Origin: a bacterium | Lineage (GTDB): Bacteria; Bacillota; Bacilli; Lactobacillales; Streptococcaceae | Reading direction: 5' to 3' | Length of the DNA stretch: 64,000 nt | NCBI GenBank assembly: GCA_905221545.1 | Contig: CAJNDO010000008.1 | Coordinates: 1-64,000, forward strand | Shown here: one piece after another, positions 9,988 through 18,695 of the stretch | How positions within the stretch are numbered: the stretch's first letter is position 1 | How the letters are laid out: each line of letters opens with the position of its first letter | Made by a program: the position numbers and the translations under genes | Notes under the pieces: generated by a model | What the model was told of the DNA's origin: nothing | What the model saw: only the letters and a program-made list of their open reading frames with translations | Database searches by the model: none

Positions 9988-11619
9988 ATGTCCATTAATT
10001 GGCAGGAAATTTTATTTCACTTTTTAGGTGGTCTGGGACTATTCTTATATAGTATCAAGACCATGGGAGACGGTTTGCAACAAGCTGCTGGAGATCGCCT
10101 TCGTTTTTACATTGACAAGTACACTAGCAATCCCTTTCTAGGTGTTCTAGTCGGGATTGTCGTAACTGCCCTGATTCAATCAAGTACAGGGGTGACAGTT
10201 ATCACGGTTGGACTGGTCAGCGCTAGTCTTCTCACTCTTAGACAGGCTATCGGAATTATCATGGGAGCCAACATCGGAACTACCGTTACTTCCTTTATCA
10301 TCGGTTTCAAGCTTGGCGAATATGCTTTACCACTGATTTTCCTTGGAACCATGTTCCTCTTCTTTACCAAAAATAGAACAGCAAACAATATCGGGCGCAT
10401 CCTGTTTGGTGTGGGGGGAATCTTCTACGCCCTCAACCTCATTAGTGCCGGTATGAGTCCCCTTAAAGATTTACCACAATTCAAGGAATATATGGTAACC
10501 TTGGGACAAAATCCTGTGTTGGGAGTTTTTGCTGGTGCGGTGATTACCGTTCTCATCCAGGCCTCTTCTGCGACAATCGGGATTTTGCAAGGCCTCTATG
10601 CAGGTGGATTTCTTGACCTTAAAGGTTCTCTACCAGTTCTCTTCGGGGATAATATCGGGACAACCCTAACAGTTATCATCGCGGCAGCTGGAGCCAATGT
10701 CTCTGCGAAACGCGTTGCTGCAACCCACGTCACCTTTAACGTATTAGGAACTATTCTTTGCTTAATCTTATTAGGCCCCTTCACTGCTATGATTGAGTAC
10801 TTCCAAGCACTCCTTCACCTCTCACCTGAGATGACCATCGCCTTCTCGCACGGTGCCTTTAACGTAAGTAACACCATTGTACAATTTCCATTCATCGGAG
10901 CCTTGGCTTTCTTTGTAACCAAGCTCATCCCTGGTGAAGACGAAGTTGTCAAGTACGAGCCGCTTTACCTTGATGAGCATTTGATCAAACAAGCTCCATC
11001 AATCGCTCTCGGAAATGCGAAAAAAGAACTCCTTCACTTAGGAAATTACGCTTCTAAAGCCTTCGACCTTTCATACAACTACATCATTGACCTCAATGAA
11101 AAGGTTGCTGAAAAAGGACACAAGACAGAAGAAGCCATCAATACCATTGACGAAAAATTGACTCGTTACCTTATTACTCTTTCAAGCGAGGCCCTTAGCC
11201 AGAAAGAAAGTGAAGTGCTCACCAATATCCTTGATTCATCCCGTGATTTGGAACGGATTGGGGACCACGCAGAAGCGCTAATCAATCTGACTGACTACCT
11301 TCAACGTAAAAATGTTGAGTTCTCTGAAGCTGCTTTACAGGAATTGGCTGATATCTATCAAAAAACCACTGGCTTTATCAAGGACGCCCTTGATAGCGTG
11401 GAAAACAACGACATCGAAAAAGCTCAAAGTCTGATTGAACGCCATAAAGAAATCAACAATATGGAACGTGTTCTCAGAAAGACCCACATCAAACGCCTCA
11501 ACAAGGGTGAGTGTTCAACGCAAGCTGGGGTCAACTTTATCGACATTGTTTCCCACTACACTCGTGTGTCTGACCACGCTATGAATTTAGCTGAAAAGGT
11601 CATCGCTGAACAAATCTAA
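9988..11619 (+). CDS. Na+/phosphate cotransporter family protein (NptA-like) with PhoU-like tail
   Basis: Predicted sodium-dependent phosphate transporter in the cytoplasmic membrane. The 543-residue protein has two inverted Na/Pi-cotransporter repeats, each with the QSSTG/QASSA-type signature (TALIQSSTGVTVITVG near residue 65; TVLIQASSATIGILQG near 195) and paired GANIGTT/GDNIGTT motifs. From about residue 350 a helical cytoplasmic PhoU-like domain follows, containing LERIGDHAEALINL and VSDHAMNLAEK. RBS GGAGG lies ten bases upstream of ATG 9988. It is monocistronic, followed by a BOX element. PhoU-type tails suggest phosphate-linked control of transport; this is family inference. Confidence 0.9.
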   Translation: MSINWQEILFHFLGGLGLFLYSIKTMGDGLQQAAGDRLRFYIDKYTSNPFLGVLVGIVVTALIQSSTGVTVITVGLVSASLLTLRQAIGIIMGANIGTTVTSFIIGFKLGEYALPLIFLGTMFLFFTKNRTANNIGRILFGVGGIFYALNLISAGMSPLKDLPQFKEYMVTLGQNPVLGVFAGAVITVLIQASSATIGILQGLYAGGFLDLKGSLPVLFGDNIGTTLTVIIAAAGANVSAKRVAATHVTFNVLGTILCLILLGPFTAMIEYFQALLHLSPEMTIAFSHGAFNVSNTIVQFPFIGALAFFVTKLIPGEDEVVKYEPLYLDEHLIKQAPSIALGNAKKELLHLGNYASKAFDLSYNYIIDLNEKVAEKGHKTEEAINTIDEKLTRYLITLSSEALSQKESEVLTNILDSSRDLERIGDHAEALINLTDYLQRKNVEFSEAALQELADIYQKTTGFIKDALDSVENNDIEKAQSLIERHKEINNMERVLRKTHIKRLNKGECSTQAGVNFIDIVSHYTRVSDHAMNLAEKVIAEQI

Positions 11620-11639
11620 GAACCAAGAAGCTATCCTAA

Positions 11640-11726
11640 TACTCAATGAAAATCAAAGAGCAAACTAGGAAACTAGCCACAGGCTGTACTTGAGTACGGC
11701 AAGGCGACTCTGATTTTCGAAGAGTC
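11640..11726. repeat. BOX-type repeat (A-C form, shortened)
   Basis: About 87 bases starting TACTCAATGAAAATCAAAG and ending TTTTCGAAGAGTC. It contains the boxC core (gcaaactaggaaactagcc) and part of boxA (gtacggcaaggcgac), but lacks the segment present in the copies at 27548 and 55344. Its ends are imperfect inverted repeats. Confidence 0.85.
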
Positions 11727-11779
11727 TAAATGGGATGGCTTTTTCTTCTCCTAATCAAGAATTGCTTTTCCACCATATA

Positions 11780-11817
11780 GAAAAATGCTTTGATTCACAA
11801 TGGAATCAAAGCATTTT
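11780..11817 (-). terminator. Terminator after the immunity-protein gene
   Basis: Perfect 14-base stem AAATGCTTTGATTC/GAATCAAAGCATTT with a six-base loop. On the minus strand it is followed by TTTTTCTATAT; on the plus strand it could also stop read-through from the transporter. Confidence 0.85.
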
Positions 11818-12102
11818 AAAGAGCTCTCCGTACATAAGCGAAGAAGCTGCAGTTCCTCTGTACTTGGCTTCTTCTCTTTTGATAAAACGAGCCAAGTTGA
11901 GCAACTCAGGTGCTGGGTGTTTGGGATTCTTGAGCAATTCTCGATTGACCAGTCCTGAGAGACGGACTGCCAGCAATTGCTCATTTGTAGCAGGTAGTTT
12001 TTTAGCAGTCTCTAGGAGAGCAGCAACTAAATCTTCACTCAAATCATGGCGAGCATGATTGTAAAGATCTTTTATAAGGCTTTCTAGGTTTGGTTCTACC
12101 AT
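11806..12102 (-). CDS. Bacteriocin immunity protein (enterocin A immunity-like)
   Basis: A 98-residue, all-helical, soluble protein without signal peptide. The pattern LIKDLYNHA, LLETAKKLPATNEQLLAVRLSGLVNRELL and LLNLARFIKREEAKYRGTA is typical of the EntA-type immunity family, four-helix proteins that protect against class IIa-like bacteriocins. Start ATG 12102 is chosen because AAGGAGG lies eight bases upstream; a GTG at 12111 overlaps that site. No bacteriocin precursor with a double-glycine leader and no bacteriocin exporter gene is found nearby, so it is an orphan. It sits between a BOX repeat and pepA. Function in immunity is inferred from the family. Confidence 0.75.
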   Translation of the reverse strand: MVEPNLESLIKDLYNHARHDLSEDLVAALLETAKKLPATNEQLLAVRLSGLVNRELLKNPKHPAPELLNLARFIKREEAKYRGTAASSLMYGELFKML

Positions 12103-12121
12103 CCCTACCACCTCCTTATGT

Positions 12122-13186
12122 TTAATAATTTTTAATCAAATCAACAGTTGAACGATCCAATTTTTTCACCAAGGCTTGCAAGAATGCTTGAGCTTCTAGG
12201 AAGTCATCCATAGCATAGAGGGTTTGGTGAGAATGGATATAACGAGCGCAGACACCGATAGTTGTAGATGGAACCCCACCATTTTTCAAATGAGCTGCGC
12301 CAGCGTCTGTTCCACCTTTACCACAGTAATACTGGTACTTGATACCAGCTTCTTCAGCCGTTGTCAAAAGGAAATCCTTCATTCCTGGGAGAAGCAAGTG
12401 ACCTGGATCGTAGAAACGAATCAAGGTTCCATCTCCAATCTTGCCTTGACCACCGTAGACATCACCTGCTGGTGAGCAATCAACTGCTAGAAAGACTTCT
12501 GGATCAAACTTGGTTGTAGATGTATGAGCACCGCGGAGACCGACTTCTTCTTGGACGTTAGAACCCAGATAGAGTTCATTGCCAAGTTTTTGACCTGACA
12601 GAGCTTCCGCCAACTCGCTCACCATAAGAACACCGTAGCGGTTGTCCCAAGCTTTTGAGATGATATTTTTTTCATTGGCTGTCAAGATAGCAGAGCTATC
12701 AGGGACAATGGTGTCACCAGGACGGATGCCAAAACTCTCTGCCTCAGCCTTGTCCGCGAAACCACCATCAAAAACGATATCGGCAATGGCTGGCATGGTT
12801 GGCCCACCCTTTCCACGAGTCAAATGTGGAGGAACAGAACCTGAGATCACTGGGATTTCACGACCATCACGAGTCAAGAGTTTGAAACGTTGGCTGCTGA
12901 CCACCATCGGATTCCAACCACCGATTTCAACCACACGGAAGGTACCATCTGGCTTAATCTCGCTGACCATAAAACCAACTTCGTCCATGTGAGAAGCGAC
13001 CAGGACACGCGGTGCATCCGCAGTTTCTGAATGCTTGATACCAAAAATACCACCCAAGCCATCTGTCACCACTTCATCCACGTGCGGTGTCAACTTTTCA
13101 CGAAGATAAGCACGGACAGGCGCTTCATGACCTGAGATCGCAGCAAGTTCTGTTACTTCTTTGATTTTTGAAAATAATGTTGTCAT
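12122..13186 (-). CDS. pepA: Glutamyl aminopeptidase, M42 family
   Basis: Cytosolic dinuclear-metal aminopeptidase releasing N-terminal Glu/Asp from peptides. The 354-residue sequence has the M42 metal ligands in order: SHMDEVGFMV (His-Asp region), SKAWDNRYGVL, the catalytic glutamates in SNVQEEVGLRGAHT, VDCSPAGDV, and the C-terminal metal histidine in ARYIHSHQTLYAMDD. The start at 13186 follows AAGGAAC. It lies 19 bases upstream of the immunity gene on the same strand, so the two may be cotranscribed. It would work with oligopeptide import to supply amino acids. Confidence 0.93.
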   Translation of the reverse strand: MTTLFSKIKEVTELAAISGHEAPVRAYLREKLTPHVDEVVTDGLGGIFGIKHSETADAPRVLVASHMDEVGFMVSEIKPDGTFRVVEIGGWNPMVVSSQRFKLLTRDGREIPVISGSVPPHLTRGKGGPTMPAIADIVFDGGFADKAEAESFGIRPGDTIVPDSSAILTANEKNIISKAWDNRYGVLMVSELAEALSGQKLGNELYLGSNVQEEVGLRGAHTSTTKFDPEVFLAVDCSPAGDVYGGQGKIGDGTLIRFYDPGHLLLPGMKDFLLTTAEEAGIKYQYYCGKGGTDAGAAHLKNGGVPSTTIGVCARYIHSHQTLYAMDDFLEAQAFLQALVKKLDRSTVDLIKNY

Positions 13187-13421
13187 TTCAGTTCCTTCTT
13201 TCTTTCATCCATTTTACCACTTTTTATAGGAGAAGGATAGCGGGAAGGTGGATTTCTAAATTAGTATCTTAGTCCTACTGTATCTTAGAAAAAGATTGTA
13301 TTCTCTCGCTTGTGTGGTGAAATCTAAGAACTATTCCAAGACCAACCAAACCATTAATTTTCAAACAAAAACAATTCAACACTATGTTTGTTCAGTTTTT
13401 CATGAAAATTACAGAAAATAA

Positions 13422-13450
13422 TTGACTTTCCCTTCCTCTTTCTTTAAAAT
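13422..13450 (+). promoter_or_regulatory. galE promoter
   Basis: TTGACT (13422-13427), 17-base spacer, TAAAAT (13445-13450), 28 bases before the ATG. The rest of the 292-base divergent spacer with pepA shows only an ATCTTAG direct repeat near 13265-13290. Confidence 0.75.
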
Positions 13451-13478
13451 AGTACAAAACTAGGAAAAGGAAAAAATC

Positions 13479-14477
13479 ATGACCAAAACAATTCTTGTTA
13501 CAGGTGGAGCTGGCTACATTGGCTCCCATACCGTTAAAGCTCTTTTAAATGCTGGCTACCAGGTGCATGTCCTCGACAATCTCTCTACAGGAAATCGTGC
13601 AGCTGTGGATAGTCGTGCTAGCTTTAAACAACTGGATGTTTATGATGCTAGTGCCCTAAAAGCTTACTTAGAAGAAAATCAAATTGATGCTGTTCTTCAT
13701 TGTGCAGGTGAAATTGTTGTGAGCGAAAGTATTGAAAACCCAAGCAAATACTTCACTGCCAATGTTGCTGGTATGAACCAAGTTCTCAAAGTCTTATCTG
13801 AAGTTGGCATTCAAAAAATCATGTTCTCTTCGACTGCTTCCCTCTATGGTAATAACTGTATTGACAAGCCTGCAACTGAAGATACCCTGCTCGACCCTGT
13901 CAACCCTTATGCTGAGACAAAACTGATGGGTGAACGAATGATTTACTGGATGGCCAATCGCTACGACTGGAAATACGTCATTTTCCGTTACTTTAATGTA
14001 GCTGGGGCTGAAATGGATGCTTCAAACGGTCTGCGTGTGAAAAATCCAACTCACATCATTCCCAATATCAACAAGACTGCATTGGGACAAAATGATAGCC
14101 TAAAAATATTTGGAGATGACTACGATACACGTGACGGTTCATGTATTCGGGATTACATTCATGTCTTGGACCTTGCACAAGCCCACGTTAAAGGGATGAA
14201 TTACCTCTTTCAAGAAAACAGTTCTTCTCAAATCTTTAACCTAGGAACTGAAAAAGGCTATACTGTCAAAGAAATCTTTAAAACTGCTGAAGAATTGCTG
14301 GATCAAAAAATCCCACACGAGATTGTTGCTCGTCGTGCTGGTGACCCAGCCAGCGTCCTAGCAGACGCATCAAAAGCTAAACAATATCTTGACTGGCAAG
14401 CTAGCTACTCCCTCGAAGATATTATTTTATCAGACTATCGTTGGCGTGTGAAAGAGGGGAAAAATATTTTGGAATAA
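13479..14477 (+). CDS. galE: UDP-glucose 4-epimerase
   Basis: Interconverts UDP-glucose and UDP-galactose using bound NAD. The 332-residue short-chain dehydrogenase-type protein has the Rossmann motif TGGAGYIGSHT at the N-terminus, the catalytic Ser-Ser-Thr stretch FSSTASLYG, and the YxxxK pair in NPYAETKLMGE. VIFRYFNVAGA follows. RBS AGGAAAAGG lies upstream of ATG 13479. It is followed by a terminator and is not linked to other Leloir genes here, so a role in cell-surface polysaccharide precursors is as likely as galactose use. Confidence 0.95.
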   Translation: MTKTILVTGGAGYIGSHTVKALLNAGYQVHVLDNLSTGNRAAVDSRASFKQLDVYDASALKAYLEENQIDAVLHCAGEIVVSESIENPSKYFTANVAGMNQVLKVLSEVGIQKIMFSSTASLYGNNCIDKPATEDTLLDPVNPYAETKLMGERMIYWMANRYDWKYVIFRYFNVAGAEMDASNGLRVKNPTHIIPNINKTALGQNDSLKIFGDDYDTRDGSCIRDYIHVLDLAQAHVKGMNYLFQENSSSQIFNLGTEKGYTVKEIFKTAEELLDQKIPHEIVARRAGDPASVLADASKAKQYLDWQASYSLEDIILSDYRWRVKEGKNILE

Positions 14478-14520
14478 GAAAACAGAGGAGAAAGTCCTAG
14501 TGCTCTCTCCTTGTTTTATT
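14478..14520 (+). terminator. Terminator after galE
   Basis: AAAACAGAGGAGA pairs with TCTCTCCTTGTTTT around a loop (14479-14520). The T-rich distal arm serves as the run-off tract. Moderate quality. Confidence 0.6.
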
Positions 14521-14542
14521 CATTAAATTGTCAGAAAATTTA

Positions 14543-14571
14543 TTGACAGATTAAATAAATCGTGTTACAGT
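14543..14571 (+). promoter_or_regulatory. piuBCDA promoter
   Basis: Perfect TTGACA (14543-14548), 17-base spacer, TACAGT (14566-14571). A six-base-pair hairpin GGTATC-TTTC-GATACC (14582-14597) follows in the leader. Confidence 0.65.
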
Positions 14572-14620
14572 AATATCCGCAGGTATCTTTCGATACCAAA
14601 TCTACATGAAAGGACGGGGC

Positions 14621-15580
14621 ATGAAACTTTCTCATTATTTAATTGGCTTACTTCTACTCCTGGTCTTTCTCTCCATTAGCATTGGAACCAGTGATTTTTC
14701 ATGGGGAAAACTCTTTGCTCTGGATCATGAAACTTGGCTTCTCTTTCAAGAGTCGCGTCTTCCAAGAACGATTAGTATTCTCCTGACAGCCTCTAGCATG
14801 AGCATGGCAGGACTCCTCATGCAGACCATCACCCAAAATCAGTTTGCTGCTCCAAGCACAGTTGGAACCACTGAAGCCGCCAAACTAGGAATGGTACTGA
14901 GTCTCTTTGTCTTTCCGTCGGCTAGTCTGACCCAAAAGATGCTCTTTGCTTTTGTTTCCTCCATCTTATTTACCCTCTTCTTCCTGGCCTTTATGACTAT
15001 TTTTACTGTAAAGGAAAGGTGGATGTTGCCCTTGATTGGGATCATTTATAGTGGGATTATCGGTTCTGTGACAGAAGTTATCGCCTATAGGTTCAATTTG
15101 GTTCAGAGTATGACTGCTTGGACCCAGGGCTCCTTCTCCATGATTCAGACCCATCAGTATGAGTGGCTCTTCTTAGGTCTCATTATCCTGATAGCCGTTT
15201 GGAAATTATCCCAAACCTTTACCATCATGAATCTGGGCAAGGAAACCAGTGAGAGTTTGGGGATTTCCTACTCCCTGCTTGAAAAGCTGGCCCTTTTTCT
15301 GGTTGCGCTAACGACCAGTGTCACTATGATTACCGTGGGTGGCTTACCTTTCCTTGGAGTCATCGTTCCCAATCTTGTTCGCAAGCGCTATGGAGATAAT
15401 CTGAGTCAAACCAAACTCATGGTCGTACTGGTCGGTGCCAATCTGGTTCTGGCCTGCGACATCCTCTCTCGAGTCTTGATTCGGCCCTATGAGCTGTCTG
15501 TCAGCCTCTTGCTAGGAATCATCGGCAGCCTCGTCTTTATCCTACTTCTTTGGAGAGGGGGACGAAAAGATGCAGTCTAA
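14621..15580 (+). CDS. piuB: Iron-compound ABC transporter permease (FecCD family), first subunit
   Basis: Membrane permease of an iron or siderophore/heme importer, 319 residues with about nine to ten hydrophobic segments. FecCD-family landmarks are RLPRTISILLTASSMSMAGLLMQTITQN near the N-terminus, LGISYSLLEKL, and GGLPFLGVIVPNLVRKRYGDN near the C-terminus, the coupling helix with the ATPase. The ATG at 14621 is preferred over 14606 because AAAGGA lies six bases before it. The stop overlaps the start of piuC. The gene name follows the pneumococcal Piu cluster, which the lipoprotein PiuA matches closely as I remember it. Confidence 0.85.
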   Translation: MKLSHYLIGLLLLLVFLSISIGTSDFSWGKLFALDHETWLLFQESRLPRTISILLTASSMSMAGLLMQTITQNQFAAPSTVGTTEAAKLGMVLSLFVFPSASLTQKMLFAFVSSILFTLFFLAFMTIFTVKERWMLPLIGIIYSGIIGSVTEVIAYRFNLVQSMTAWTQGSFSMIQTHQYEWLFLGLIILIAVWKLSQTFTIMNLGKETSESLGISYSLLEKLALFLVALTTSVTMITVGGLPFLGVIVPNLVRKRYGDNLSQTKLMVVLVGANLVLACDILSRVLIRPYELSVSLLLGIIGSLVFILLLWRGGRKDAV

Positions 15581-16526
15581 AAGCAAACATAGCAAACTCT
15601 TCTGCCTTCTCATTATTCTTGTCATTGGAGCTTGTCTCCTCTACTTTTGGCCCATCACCCATCTATCCACCTTTGCTTGGAAGTTGCGTTCACAAAAGAT
15701 AGTTGTTTATCTCTTGGTAGCAATCGCGACAGGAATTTCGACCATTAGTTTTCAAACCCTGACGGAAAATCGCTTCCTGACACCTAGTATTTTGGGAATC
15801 GAATCCTTCTATGTCCTACTACAAACCCTGCTACTAGTTTTTGAAAGCAAATTCCTTCAGCTCGGAAAGTCTCCTATCTTAGAATTTCTAGTCTTGCTTC
15901 TGCTTCAATCCCTCTTCTTTCTCGCCTTACAAGGTCACTTGAAGACACTGATGAAGCAAGACCTGGTCTTCATTCTGCTAATCTGCCTAGCCCTCGGAAG
16001 TCTCTTTCGAAATATCAGTACCTTCCTTCAGGTCCTGATGGATCCAAATGAATACGATAAACTGCAAAACAGTCTCTTTGCTTCCTTTCAACATCTCAAC
16101 ACTTCCATCCTAGCCATCGGTTCTCTGATTATCCTCGCTTTGACAATCTTTTTCTTTCGAAAAGCAGTCGTCCTAGATGTCTTGCACCTGCAAAAAGAAA
16201 CGGCTCAGATACTAGGACTCGATGTGGAAAAAGAACAGAGAGAGCTCCTCTGGGGCATCGTGCTTTTGACCTCAACAGCCACTGCCTTGGTAGGGCCTAT
16301 GGCCTTCTTCGGCTTTATGCTGGCCAATCTTACCTACCTGATTGTCAAAGATTATCGGCACAAGTTGCTCTTTATCGTAGCCATTCTGATTGGATTTATT
16401 AGTTTGACCTTAGGGCAAGCCCTCATCGAACGAGTCTTTGCTCTGGAAATTCGCATCAGCATGATCATTGAGAGCGTTGGAGGTCTCTTATTCTTTATCT
16501 TACTTTACAGGAGGGCACGTCGGTGA
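15570..16526 (+). CDS. piuC: Iron-compound ABC transporter permease, second subunit
   Basis: Second FecCD-type permease (318 residues), heterodimer partner of PiuB. It is divergent from classical members but keeps the pattern of multiple membrane segments, NRFLTPSILGIESFYVL, and the C-terminal GPMAFFGFMLANLTYLIVKDYRH that corresponds to the ATPase-coupling loop. It starts inside the end of piuB (overlap of 11 bases) and ends in a 4-base overlap with piuD, so translation is coupled. Transport role is inferred from family and operon. Confidence 0.85.
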   Translation: MQSKSKHSKLFCLLIILVIGACLLYFWPITHLSTFAWKLRSQKIVVYLLVAIATGISTISFQTLTENRFLTPSILGIESFYVLLQTLLLVFESKFLQLGKSPILEFLVLLLLQSLFFLALQGHLKTLMKQDLVFILLICLALGSLFRNISTFLQVLMDPNEYDKLQNSLFASFQHLNTSILAIGSLIILALTIFFFRKAVVLDVLHLQKETAQILGLDVEKEQRELLWGIVLLTSTATALVGPMAFFGFMLANLTYLIVKDYRHKLLFIVAILIGFISLTLGQALIERVFALEIRISMIIESVGGLLFFILLYRRARR

Positions 16527-17275
16527 AACTGGAAAACATTGACAAATCCATTCAAAAACAGGAGATTCTGCAAGGTATTTCCCTTGAAGTCAGTCCTCAG
16601 AAACTGACAGCCTTCATTGGTCCAAATGGTGCTGGAAAATCAACTCTCCTCTCCATCATGAGCAGACTGACAAAGAAGGATCAGGGAATTCTCAGTATCA
16701 AAGGTCGTGAAATCGAAAGCTGGAATTCCCAAGAACTAGCCAAAGAACTGACTATCCTAAAGCAGAAGATCAATTACCAGGCCAAATTGACTGTTGAAGA
16801 ACTGGTCAGTTTTGGACGTTTTCCCTACAGTCGTGGTAGACTGAGAGCAGATGACTGGGAAAAAATCCGAGAAACTCTGGACTATCTGGAACTGACCAAC
16901 TTAAAAGACCGTTACATCGATAGTCTGTCTGGTGGACAGCTCCAACGTGTCTTTATCGCCATGGTACTGGCCCAGGATACAGACTTTATCTTGCTAGACG
17001 AACCGCTTAACAATCTTGATATCAAGCAAAGCGTCAGCATGATGCAGATTCTTCGGAGACTAGTGGAGGAACTCGGTAAAACCATTATCATCGTCCTCCA
17101 CGATATCAACATGGCCAGCCAGTATGCGGATGAAATTGTCGCCTTCAAGGACGGCCAAGTCTTTTGCAAGGGAAGGACAGATCAAATCATGCAGGCTGAC
17201 CTGCTCAGTCAACTTTATGAGATTCCCATCACGCTGGCGGATATCAATGGCAAAAAAATCTGTATCTATAGCTAG
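16523..17275 (+). CDS. piuD: Iron-compound ABC transporter ATP-binding protein
   Basis: ATPase subunit (250 residues) of the iron importer. It has Walker A GPNGAGKSTLLS (about 36), Q-loop TILKQKINYQ, ABC signature LSGGQLQRVFIAM, Walker B FILLDEPLNNLD and the switch histidine in IIVLHDINMASQY. It starts at a GTG (16523) within the TGA overlap with piuC. A 13-base-pair hairpin lies between this gene and piuA. Confidence 0.93.
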   Translation: MKLENIDKSIQKQEILQGISLEVSPQKLTAFIGPNGAGKSTLLSIMSRLTKKDQGILSIKGREIESWNSQELAKELTILKQKINYQAKLTVEELVSFGRFPYSRGRLRADDWEKIRETLDYLELTNLKDRYIDSLSGGQLQRVFIAMVLAQDTDFILLDEPLNNLDIKQSVSMMQILRRLVEELGKTIIIVLHDINMASQYADEIVAFKDGQVFCKGRTDQIMQADLLSQLYEIPITLADINGKKICIYS

Positions 17276-17305
17276 TAACTCAGAAACTCGAGTTAGAGAA
17301 CCCTC

Positions 17306-17338
17306 AGTCTCTTAGCTAACAAGCCTAGCTAAGAGACT
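17306..17338 (+). promoter_or_regulatory. Strong hairpin in the piuD-piuA spacer
   Basis: AGTCTCTTAGCTA (17306-17318), seven-base loop, TAGCTAAGAGACT (17326-17338): perfect 13-base-pair stem. No T run follows (CCCTACATCG), so it looks like an RNA processing or stability element and not a terminator. It could set piuA apart from piuBCD in mRNA abundance. Confidence 0.6.
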
Positions 17339-17374
17339 CCCTACATCGTTATCACATTTTAAAAAGGAGAAATT

Positions 17375-18340
17375 ATGAAAACATCCCTTAAATTTTATCT
17401 CACTGCCCTAGTGGCCAGCTTCTTGCTCCTACTTGGTGCATGTAGTACAAACTCAAGCACTAGTAAGACGGAGTCAAGTAGCTCTGCTCCAACAGAGGTA
17501 ACCATTAAAAGTTCACTAGGTGTAGTCACACTTTCAAAAGTCCCTGAAAAGATTGTGACCTTTGACCTCGGTGCTGCGGATACTATTCGCGCTTTAGGTT
17601 TTGAAAAGAATATCGTCGGAATGCCTACAAAAACTGTTCCGACTTATCTTAAAGACCTAGCTGGAAAAGTTAAAAATGTTGGTTCTATGGTTGAGCCAGA
17701 CCTAGAAGCCCTTGCTGCTCTTGAACCAGACCTAATTATCGCTTCACCACGTACCCAAAAATTCGTAGATAAGTTCAACGAAATCGCTCCGACTGTTCTC
17801 TTCCAAGCAGGCAAAGATGACTACTGGACTTCTACCAAGACTAATATCGAATCCTTAGCAAGCGCCTTCGGCGAAACTGGTACACAGAAAGCCAAGGAAG
17901 AATTAGCCAAGCTAGACAAGAGCATCCAAGAAGTCGCTACTAAAAATGAAAGTTCTGACAAAAAAGCCCTTGCTATCCTCCTTAATGAAGGAAAAATGGC
18001 TGCCTTTGGTGCCCAATCTCGTTTCTCTTTCTTGTACCAAACCTTGAAATTCAAACCAACTGATACTCAATTTGAAGACTCACGCCACGGACAAGAAGTC
18101 AGCTTTGAAAGTGTGAAAGAAATCAATCCTGACATCCTCTTTGTCATCAACCGTACCCTTGCCATCGGTGGGGACAACTCTAGCAACGATGGCGTCCTAG
18201 AAAATGCCCTCATCGCTGAAACTCCTGCCTCTAAAAATGGTAAAATTATCCAACTCACACCAGACCTCTGGTATCTAAGTGGTGGCGGGCTTGAATCAAC
18301 TAAACTCATGATTGAAGACGCACAAAAAGCCTTGAAATAA
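17375..18340 (+). CDS. piuA: Iron-compound-binding lipoprotein PiuA
   Basis: Substrate-binding lipoprotein (321 residues) of the iron importer. The signal peptide ends in the lipobox LLLLGAC with Cys near residue 22, followed by a Ser/Thr-rich linker. The mature part has the helical-backbone class III fold typical of siderophore and heme binders: KIVTFDLGAADTIRALGFE, EPDLEALAALEPDLIIASPR, and a C-terminal LWYLSGGGLESTKLMIED. RBS AAAAAGGAG lies upstream of ATG 17375. It is the last and separately spaced gene of the operon, with a strong bidirectional terminator behind it. The sequence is close to pneumococcal PiuA as I recall it. Confidence 0.92.
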   Translation: MKTSLKFYLTALVASFLLLLGACSTNSSTSKTESSSSAPTEVTIKSSLGVVTLSKVPEKIVTFDLGAADTIRALGFEKNIVGMPTKTVPTYLKDLAGKVKNVGSMVEPDLEALAALEPDLIIASPRTQKFVDKFNEIAPTVLFQAGKDDYWTSTKTNIESLASAFGETGTQKAKEELAKLDKSIQEVATKNESSDKKALAILLNEGKMAAFGAQSRFSFLYQTLKFKPTDTQFEDSRHGQEVSFESVKEINPDILFVINRTLAIGGDNSSNDGVLENALIAETPASKNGKIIQLTPDLWYLSGGGLESTKLMIEDAQKALK

Positions 18341-18379
18341 GCCGCTTCAAACTCAATTTAAGTAAAATTTTGACATTCT

Positions 18380-18428
18380 AAAACGCATCCTATCAAGTTT
18401 ACTCAAACCTGATAGGATGCGTTTTTAT
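18380..18428 (+). terminator. Terminator after piuA, usable in both directions
   Basis: AAAACGCATCCTATCA and TGATAGGATGCGTTTT form a perfect 16-base-pair stem followed by TTTTTATC. The A-rich left flank would also serve the converging yidD operon. Confidence 0.92.
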
Positions 18429-18452
18429 CATTTTGAAACCTTTTGCCCAACC

Positions 18453-18695
18453 TCATTTTTCTTCTTGATTCCGTTTGAGTGAAAAATGGTCTGGGACGGG
18501 GTCCTTACCTGTTTTCGACCAGGGATGGCAACGTAAAATCCGAGCCAAGCCCATCAAAACACCCTTGAAGCCATGTTTTTCAATAGACTGAATCATGTAA
18601 TTGGAACAAGTCGGCTCAAAGCGACAAGAGGGTGGAAAGGCTGGCGAGATAAAACGTTGGTAAAAGCGTACTGGCGCTATTAAGATTCGTTTCAT
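18453..18695 (-). CDS. yidD: YidD, membrane protein insertion efficiency factor
   Basis: Small (80 residues) membrane-associated protein that assists YidC-dependent insertion. It shows the family hallmarks: an amphipathic N-terminus [16 protein letters not shown], the cysteine motif [20 protein letters not shown], and [11 protein letters not shown]. It overlaps the rluB stop by one base and is last in the murI operon. A YidC homologue is present elsewhere in the window (44182). Confidence 0.93.
   Translation of the reverse strand: MKRILIAPVRFYQRFISPAFPPSCRFEPTCSNYMIQSIEKHGFKGVLMGLARILRCHPWSKTGKDPVPDHFSLKRNQEEK

Noticed and set aside
11640..11726. RUP or IS-derived repeat instead of BOX
   Set aside because: The core gtacggcaaggcgac and gcaaactaggaaactagcc segments match boxA and boxC; no transposase or TA-flanked RUP-like ends were recognised.
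11735..12058. Plus-strand frame opposite the immunity gene
   Set aside because: It spans the terminator hairpin and is antisense to a well-supported gene.
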